A stretch of 44,303 bases of DNA from Anaerolineales bacterium (GTDB taxonomy: Bacteria; Chloroflexota; Anaerolineae; Anaerolineales; UBA6663), in the NCBI GenBank assembly GCA_016789175.1, contig JAEURK010000106.1:1-44303 (forward strand). The letters run 5' to 3'. How positions within the stretch are numbered: position 1 is the first letter of the stretch; every line of letters begins with the position of its first letter. The position numbers and the translations under genes were made by a program. Below the pieces are notes generated by a model. The model was not told the origin of the DNA. It ran no database searches and worked only from the letters and a program-made list of their open reading frames with translations. Shown piece by piece: positions 39,428-44,303 of this stretch.

Positions 39428-42223
39428 ATGGCTCAAAACGTCGCGGCTCTCTCCCGCGTCCTGATTGTCGACGATCATCCCAACACCGCCTCCATGCTTG
39501 CACGAGCCCTGGGTCAGTTCCAGAGCCCGGTCGAGGTCCTGACCGCGCGCAACGGCAAGGAGGCGCTCGACATCGCGGGCCCGGCCGGCGTGGACGTGCT
39601 GATCACGGACTTCATGATGCCGGGGATGAACGGCCTGGAGCTGATCGAGCGCCTGCAGGCGACCGGCGGCGGGCACGAGCCCGGCTACATCATCCTGGTC
39701 ACGGCCTATGACAGCCCCGGTTTGGCCGCGACGGCCCGGCGGCTCAAGGTCAATCAGTATCTGATCAAGCCGGTCCAGCCCGAAAAGCTGCGCGACATCG
39801 TCGGACGGGCGCTGCACAAACTCCATCAGCCGACCCAGGTCGTCACCGGGCTGCTGACAGCCGCCAACTTCCGAATCCTGGTAGCCGACGACGAGCCCGA
39901 TAACGTCAGCCTGCTGGCGACCCGGCTCGAGCACGAGGGCTATCTGCATATGCAGGCCCGCGACGGTCAGGAGACGCTCGACAAGTTGCGCACCGAGCAG
40001 CCCGACCTGCTGCTGCTCGACGTCAACATGCCGGTCAAGAGCGGCTTCGAAGTGCTGGCCGAGATGCGCTCCGACCCGGCGATCAGCCACATCCCCGTGA
40101 TCGTGATCACGGCCGCCCGGACGACCGTGCGCGACGTGCGCGAGGGGCTCGGCCTGGGCGCCGACGATTACATCACCAAGCCGTTCGACTGGCGCGAGCT
40201 GACCGCCCGGGTCCGGGCCAAGCTGCGCGTCAAGCACGCCGAAGACAGCCTGCGGCGCCGTAACCGCGAGCTCAGCCTGCTGCCCGAGATCGGCCAGGAC
40301 CTGAGTGCGCGGCTGGACGTCGACGAGCTCAGCCAGGTCTTGCTCTCCCGTTCAGTTGCGACCATGGGCGCGACGACCGGGCATCTGGCGGTCTTCCCGC
40401 TCAGCGGCGATCCGGTGCTGCACCACAGCCATGCGTCGCGCGCGATCGAGGGTTGGGATTGGTCCAAGATCCAGGACGACTTCGTCCGTGACGGCCTGGG
40501 CGGCCTGGTCGCGCAACGCGGGACGGCCCTGGTGGTCGAGGATACGCAGCGCGAACCACGCTGGCCCGAGGTGTTGGGGATGCCCCTGCGCTCGGCCGTG
40601 TGCGTGCCGCTTCTGAGCCGACGCGGCGCGATCGGCGTGCTTACGCTTGGGCATGAGCAGCCCGCTCGCTTCAACAATGAACACGCGGCGTTGCTGCAGG
40701 CGATCGCCAGCCAGGCCGCGATCGCGATCGAGAACGCCCAGCTCTATGCCCTGGAACGGCAGCGCGCCAACGAACTGGTGGCGCTCAACGCGCTCGCGCG
40801 CGAGATCTCGGTGATCAACCGGACGGCCGATCTGTATGGACGCCTGCCGCTGTTGATCCAGCGTGCGCTCGGATACCCGATCGTCAGCTTCTGGCTCCAG
40901 CAGGGCGCGACCTTGCGCCTGGTGAGCCAGGCCGGCTGCGAGGAGGCCGGGGTGACGACGACCCAGATCGGGCTGGCGCCGCAGCAGGTCGCGGCCAGCG
41001 GCCAGCCGGCGCACATCTCGGGCGGGGTCTCGGGCGGGGCGCCGGCCAGCGGGCTGGCGGTGCCGATGTTCTGGAATGCGCGCGTCAGCGGCGTGGTCGG
41101 CGTCCACAGCATCAAGCCGAACGCCTTCCAGGAGAACGACCGCGTGCTGCTCGAGACTCTTGCGGCCCAGATCGTCTCGGCCCTCGAGCGCATTCAGCTG
41201 TTCGAGAGCGTCGAGCAAGAACGCAAACGGCTGGCGGCCGTGCTACGCGCCACATCGGACCCGATCCTGGTGCTTGATGCCGACGACCACATCCAGATGC
41301 TCAACCCCGCGGCCCAGAAGTTCTTCGCCGGGTTGGCGGTCAAGACGGGTGCCTTGCTGCCGGACGGCGACGGTTTCGCGGCCTTCCGCGAACTGATGGG
41401 GCGGGCCGAGACCGGCACGGCAACCGAGCTCACCTGGCCCGATGGACGGATCGTCGAGGTCACGATCAGCGCCGCCCCCGACAACTGCCGGGTGATCACA
41501 TTCAACGACGTCAGCCGCTTCCGCGAGCTCGAGCGTGTCAAGAACGAATTCATCGCGACGGCCTCGCATGAACTGAAGACGCCTCTGACCTCGATCATGG
41601 GCTACAACGACCTGATCGTGAAGATGGGGCCGCTCACGCCGCAGCAATCCCGTTTCGTCGATCGCGTGCGCCATGCCTCGGCCAACATGCTGGAGTTGGT
41701 GCAGGATCTGGTCGAGCTGATGCGCATCGACCTGGCTGTCGATTTGAAGACCGATCGCCTCGACCTGCGCGCGCTGGCGGCCGGTGTGGCCGACGAGTTG
41801 CGCGAGCCGGCCGGGCTGCATCAACTGCGTCTCGACGTCGTGCTTGGCGAGACCGGCGTCGACGTGGCCGCCGACCCCTTGCGCCTCAAGCAGGTCGTGC
41901 GCAATCTGCTCAGCAACGCGATTAAGTACACGCCTGAGGGTGGCGCGGTGCGCATCCAGCTGCGCGGGACCGCCGATGTGGCCACCCTTTCGGTCGCGGA
42001 CACCGGGCTCGGGATCCCGTCCGAGGATCTCCCGTACATCTTTGACAAATTCTATCGGGTGCAGACCCAGGCCACCCAGAACATCGAGGGCAGCGGCCTC
42101 GGCCTGGCGATCGTCAAAGCCATCGTCGATCAGCATGGTGGTCAGATCACGGCCGAGAGCGTCGAGGGGCAGGGCAGCCTGTTCACCGTGACGCTCCCGC
42201 GCTGGCACGGGACGAGCAAGTAA
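39428..42223 (+). CDS. Hybrid sensor kinase: two receivers, two GAF, PAS, HisKA, HATPase
   Basis: 931 residues from ATG 39428 (MAQNVAALSRVLIVDDHPN), chosen for the -10-like box 7 bases upstream. Receiver 1 about 10-125 (Asp in DVLITDFMMPGMNG), receiver 2 about 148-275 (DLLLLDVNMPVKSG), each with conserved Lys (LIKPVQP, ITKPFDW). Two GAF regions follow (about 285-440 and 450-600), then PAS with LRATSDPILVLDADDHIQML. HisKA has the phospho-His in TASHELKTPLTSIMGYNDL, HATPase has NLLSNAIKYTPEGG and GSGLGLAIVKAIVDQHGG. Receivers placed before the kinase suggest inputs from other kinases. A GAF protein gene follows 5 bases later. Confidence 0.95.
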   Translation: MAQNVAALSRVLIVDDHPNTASMLARALGQFQSPVEVLTARNGKEALDIAGPAGVDVLITDFMMPGMNGLELIERLQATGGGHEPGYIILVTAYDSPGLAATARRLKVNQYLIKPVQPEKLRDIVGRALHKLHQPTQVVTGLLTAANFRILVADDEPDNVSLLATRLEHEGYLHMQARDGQETLDKLRTEQPDLLLLDVNMPVKSGFEVLAEMRSDPAISHIPVIVITAARTTVRDVREGLGLGADDYITKPFDWRELTARVRAKLRVKHAEDSLRRRNRELSLLPEIGQDLSARLDVDELSQVLLSRSVATMGATTGHLAVFPLSGDPVLHHSHASRAIEGWDWSKIQDDFVRDGLGGLVAQRGTALVVEDTQREPRWPEVLGMPLRSAVCVPLLSRRGAIGVLTLGHEQPARFNNEHAALLQAIASQAAIAIENAQLYALERQRANELVALNALAREISVINRTADLYGRLPLLIQRALGYPIVSFWLQQGATLRLVSQAGCEEAGVTTTQIGLAPQQVAASGQPAHISGGVSGGAPASGLAVPMFWNARVSGVVGVHSIKPNAFQENDRVLLETLAAQIVSALERIQLFESVEQERKRLAAVLRATSDPILVLDADDHIQMLNPAAQKFFAGLAVKTGALLPDGDGFAAFRELMGRAETGTATELTWPDGRIVEVTISAAPDNCRVITFNDVSRFRELERVKNEFIATASHELKTPLTSIMGYNDLIVKMGPLTPQQSRFVDRVRHASANMLELVQDLVELMRIDLAVDLKTDRLDLRALAAGVADELREPAGLHQLRLDVVLGETGVDVAADPLRLKQVVRNLLSNAIKYTPEGGAVRIQLRGTADVATLSVADTGLGIPSEDLPYIFDKFYRVQTQATQNIEGSGLGLAIVKAIVDQHGGQITAESVEGQGSLFTVTLPRWHGTSK

Positions 42224-42228
42224 AGCCC

Positions 42229-44303
42229 ATGTCGGATTTGCTCGCCGCACAACGCAATCCCTCCCGCACTGCGCCGCTCAGCGCGCGCCAGACTGCACCC
42301 CTGCGCCCGTTGCCTGAGCTGTGGCGCGACACCGAGGGCGGGGCGGGGGGCGGCGGCTCGTCGGCGCCGCAGGGACCGGGCGAGCGGATCGAAGGTCTGG
42401 AAGCTTCGCTTCACGCGCTCGAGGAGCGCGTGGCGGCTTTAACGCTCGATCTGTCAGTCGCAGCCGGGGTGGTGGCGCAGGTCTCCGAGCGGTTGGGCCA
42501 GCACCTGGAGACGCTGCGGCTGCAGGAGCAGACCCGGCAGGCCGAGGCCGAGACCGAGCTGCTGACCTCGCTGGCCGTGTCGCTCAGCGCCGCCCAGGAG
42601 CTCGAGGATGTCGTCCACGTCATCGTGACGGCGACCGGCGCGGCAAACGGCGCGTTGTTCCTGTTCGACGGTTGGGATGCGCTGGGTCAGCCGGAGATGA
42701 TCTCGCCGAAGTCGGTCTGGCCGCCTGAGGCCGCCGGCGCCCTCACCAATCGCGACTGGCCGGTGCGCGGCCTGCCCTTCTCGCGCTACTGGCTCGAGTC
42801 GCCGGGCGACCCACTGGTCTTCGAAAACCTGGATGAGCTTTTGCGCGCGGATCCGCCGCGCTATGCCCTGTTGCGTGCGATCGGCGCGCGTGCGGCGGCG
42901 TTCCTGGCCCTGCGGGTGGCCGATCAGTGGGTGGGCCTGGTGGTCCTATCCTGGGCGGCGCCGCGCACCTTCCGTGAGCGCGATCTGCAGCGTTTCCGCG
43001 CGACCGCGGCGCAAAGCGCGGTGGTCGTCAACGGCCGGTTGCTGTACGACCAGGAGCATCGCCGGGTCTCACAGCTCGCGATGCTGGCGCGGCTGGAGAA
43101 GGCGCTTTCCAAGACCCGCAGCGACGAAGACGTCGTGGCCGCGGTGCTCAATCACCTCGGACTGGATGACGCCTACACCGTTTCGCTCGCCCACCTGCAC
43201 GTCGGGGCGGGCGGCGCCCCGCAGTCGTACGAGTTTGCGGCGTTGTGGAGCGGCGATCAGATGCGCTCGGTGGCGCCGCAGCCGATACCGCTCAGTGCCA
43301 ATGCGCTGACAGCGTTCTGGTTGGGCGACACGGACGCGTTGGTGTGCGTCGCCGACGCCTTTGACGATCCGCGCGTGCCCGATGAGCTGCGCGAGCAGGC
43401 CGCTCAGGATGGCTGGCGGGCGGCGGTGTTGATGCCGTTGCGCAGCGCCGGCGAGTGGCAGGGGTTGTTCACGATCACGTGGCGCGAGGCGCGCGCGTTG
43501 ACGGTTGAGGAGCGCTTCCTGTTCCCGCGGGTGGCCGAGTCGCTGGCGGCGGCGGTCGCCAGCCGGCGGGCGATGATGGCCAGCCAGGCCGCCCAACAGG
43601 AGAGCGAGCGGCGCGCCCGGCGAGAGGCCGCGCTGCGTCAGATCACGTCGGCCCTGGCCAATGCCAACACCATCGACGCCGTGATCCGCACGGCGGGCGA
43701 GGAGCTCGAGCGGGCCCTCGGCCCGCAGCTCGCGTCGCGGCTGGTGCTCGATGCCGAGAGCGCACACGACGACCGGCCGGGGACATCGGCCGTGCATCTC
43801 GACCTGCGCGGGCCGCTGGCGCCCGACGATCGTTCCTTCCTCGAGGCCGTGGCCCTGCAAGTCACGCAAGGGCTCGAGCGGGTCCGTCTCGCGCAGCACA
43901 TGCACGAAAACCTGCTGGCCCAACAGCGGTTGACGGTCGAGCTCGAGACCGTGGCGCAGGTGAGCGTGGCGGCCTCGACCATCCTGGAGCGCCACTTGCT
44001 GCTGCAGGAAGTGGTCGACCTGACCAAATCGCGCTTCAACCTGTACCACGCCCAGATCTGGGTGCTCGACGAACTGACCGGCCAGCTGCAACTGGCCGCC
44101 GGCGCCGGCGCGATCGGGCGCCAGATGGTGAGCGAGGGCCGTTCGGTGCCGCTCGAGCGCGACCCGTCGGCGGGCTCGCGTTCGGTGCCGGCCCGGGCCG
44201 CGCGTCAGCGCACGGCCGTGCTCGCGCCCGACCTGGCCCGCGACACCGGCGGGCCGACCCATCGGTTGCTCAACGAAACCCGCTCGCAGCTGGCGGTGCC
44301 GCT
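42229..44303 (+). CDS. Multi-GAF-domain signalling protein, incomplete at the window end
   Basis: An open frame from ATG 42229 (MSDLLAAQRNPSRTAPLSAR) runs to the end of the window, over 690 residues with no stop. A Gly/Ser-rich segment and a coiled coil (about 55-115) precede a first GAF-like domain (about 115-270), a second (about 285-440, QLAMLARLEKALSKTRSDED) and the start of a third near 580 (AQVSVAASTILERHLLLQEV, FNLYHAQIWVLDELTGQLQL). The output domain, kinase or cyclase, lies beyond the window. It sits 5 bases after the hybrid kinase gene and probably works with it. Confidence 0.88.
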   Translation, partial: MSDLLAAQRNPSRTAPLSARQTAPLRPLPELWRDTEGGAGGGGSSAPQGPGERIEGLEASLHALEERVAALTLDLSVAAGVVAQVSERLGQHLETLRLQEQTRQAEAETELLTSLAVSLSAAQELEDVVHVIVTATGAANGALFLFDGWDALGQPEMISPKSVWPPEAAGALTNRDWPVRGLPFSRYWLESPGDPLVFENLDELLRADPPRYALLRAIGARAAAFLALRVADQWVGLVVLSWAAPRTFRERDLQRFRATAAQSAVVVNGRLLYDQEHRRVSQLAMLARLEKALSKTRSDEDVVAAVLNHLGLDDAYTVSLAHLHVGAGGAPQSYEFAALWSGDQMRSVAPQPIPLSANALTAFWLGDTDALVCVADAFDDPRVPDELREQAAQDGWRAAVLMPLRSAGEWQGLFTITWREARALTVEERFLFPRVAESLAAAVASRRAMMASQAAQQESERRARREAALRQITSALANANTIDAVIRTAGEELERALGPQLASRLVLDAESAHDDRPGTSAVHLDLRGPLAPDDRSFLEAVALQVTQGLERVRLAQHMHENLLAQQRLTVELETVAQVSVAASTILERHLLLQEVVDLTKSRFNLYHAQIWVLDELTGQLQLAAGAGAIGRQMVSEGRSVPLERDPSAGSRSVPARAARQRTAVLAPDLARDTGGPTHRLLNETRSQLAVP

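Noticed and set aside
1..44303. tRNA, rRNA, insertion sequences, prophage or attachment sites
   Set aside because: No TTCGA-type T-loop structures, transposase motifs or terminal repeats were seen on reading; a tRNAscan or IS search would settle this.

Overview
The window is high-GC, gene-dense bacterial DNA. GAF-rich sensor kinases, a MoxR/VWA-like pair, glucitol-type PTS genes, a split FeoB and many apparently leaderless genes suggest a Chloroflexota bacterium (Anaerolineae or a neighbouring class). That assignment is inference from gene content; no rRNA or tRNA gene was seen.

Layout. 1-1931: tail of a molybdenum hydroxylase, a DUF4405 membrane protein and a Tat-exported flavodoxin in an ATGA-overlapped operon. 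1889-3231 (minus): folA and thyA. 3500-5858: a possible 24-residue ORF, a HEAT-like protein and a cytochrome P450. 5921-6736 (minus): an inositol-monophosphatase-family phosphatase, divergent from a SorC regulator (6851-7846) across a control region with repeated TTCACA/TGTGNA half-sites. 7873-11496: 2-oxoacid dehydrogenase E1alpha, E1beta and E2, with 8-bp tandem repeats forming hairpins at both gene junctions and a REP-like inverted repeat inside the E2 linkers.

11666-18617 is the most distinctive block. It encodes a phosphotransferase system mixing two families: galactitol-type IIB, GutM, two glucitol-type IIC pieces, glucitol IIB and IIA, a SAF-domain oxidoreductase resembling the DRL (DXR-II) family, a galactitol-type IIA fused to HPr, and enzyme I. 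GutE is split and permuted, and no galactitol IIC is present. With the SorC regulator and the dehydrogenase complex beside it, the simplest reading is uptake and phosphorylation of a polyol or related sugar, oxidation or isomerisation of the phosphate, and entry into acyl-CoA metabolism. The substrate is unknown.

18717-23744: a hypothetical protein, then a minus-strand operon (NarL-type response regulator, MoxR ATPase, DUF2201 VWA-like protein) divergent from a GAF/HisKA_3 kinase. 23836-28423: an Rrf2 regulator, a long leader-like gap with a 22-residue ORF, a receiver lacking its phospho-acceptor Asp, a small Cys protein, two UspA proteins and a cell-wall amidase. 28604-33407: a PAS/GAF kinase, a winged-helix response regulator, an alpha/beta hydrolase and its TetR regulator. 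33801-37261: an iron operon (DtxR-family regulator, FeoA, split FeoB, FeoC-like). 37605-39000: PadR and a membrane protein. 39428-44303: a large hybrid kinase and a multi-GAF protein running off the window.

Two window-wide traits stand out. Many genes have a -10-like hexamer 7-8 nt before the start codon, which predicts leaderless mRNAs. Most operon ends carry long perfect hairpins, each with its own sequence.
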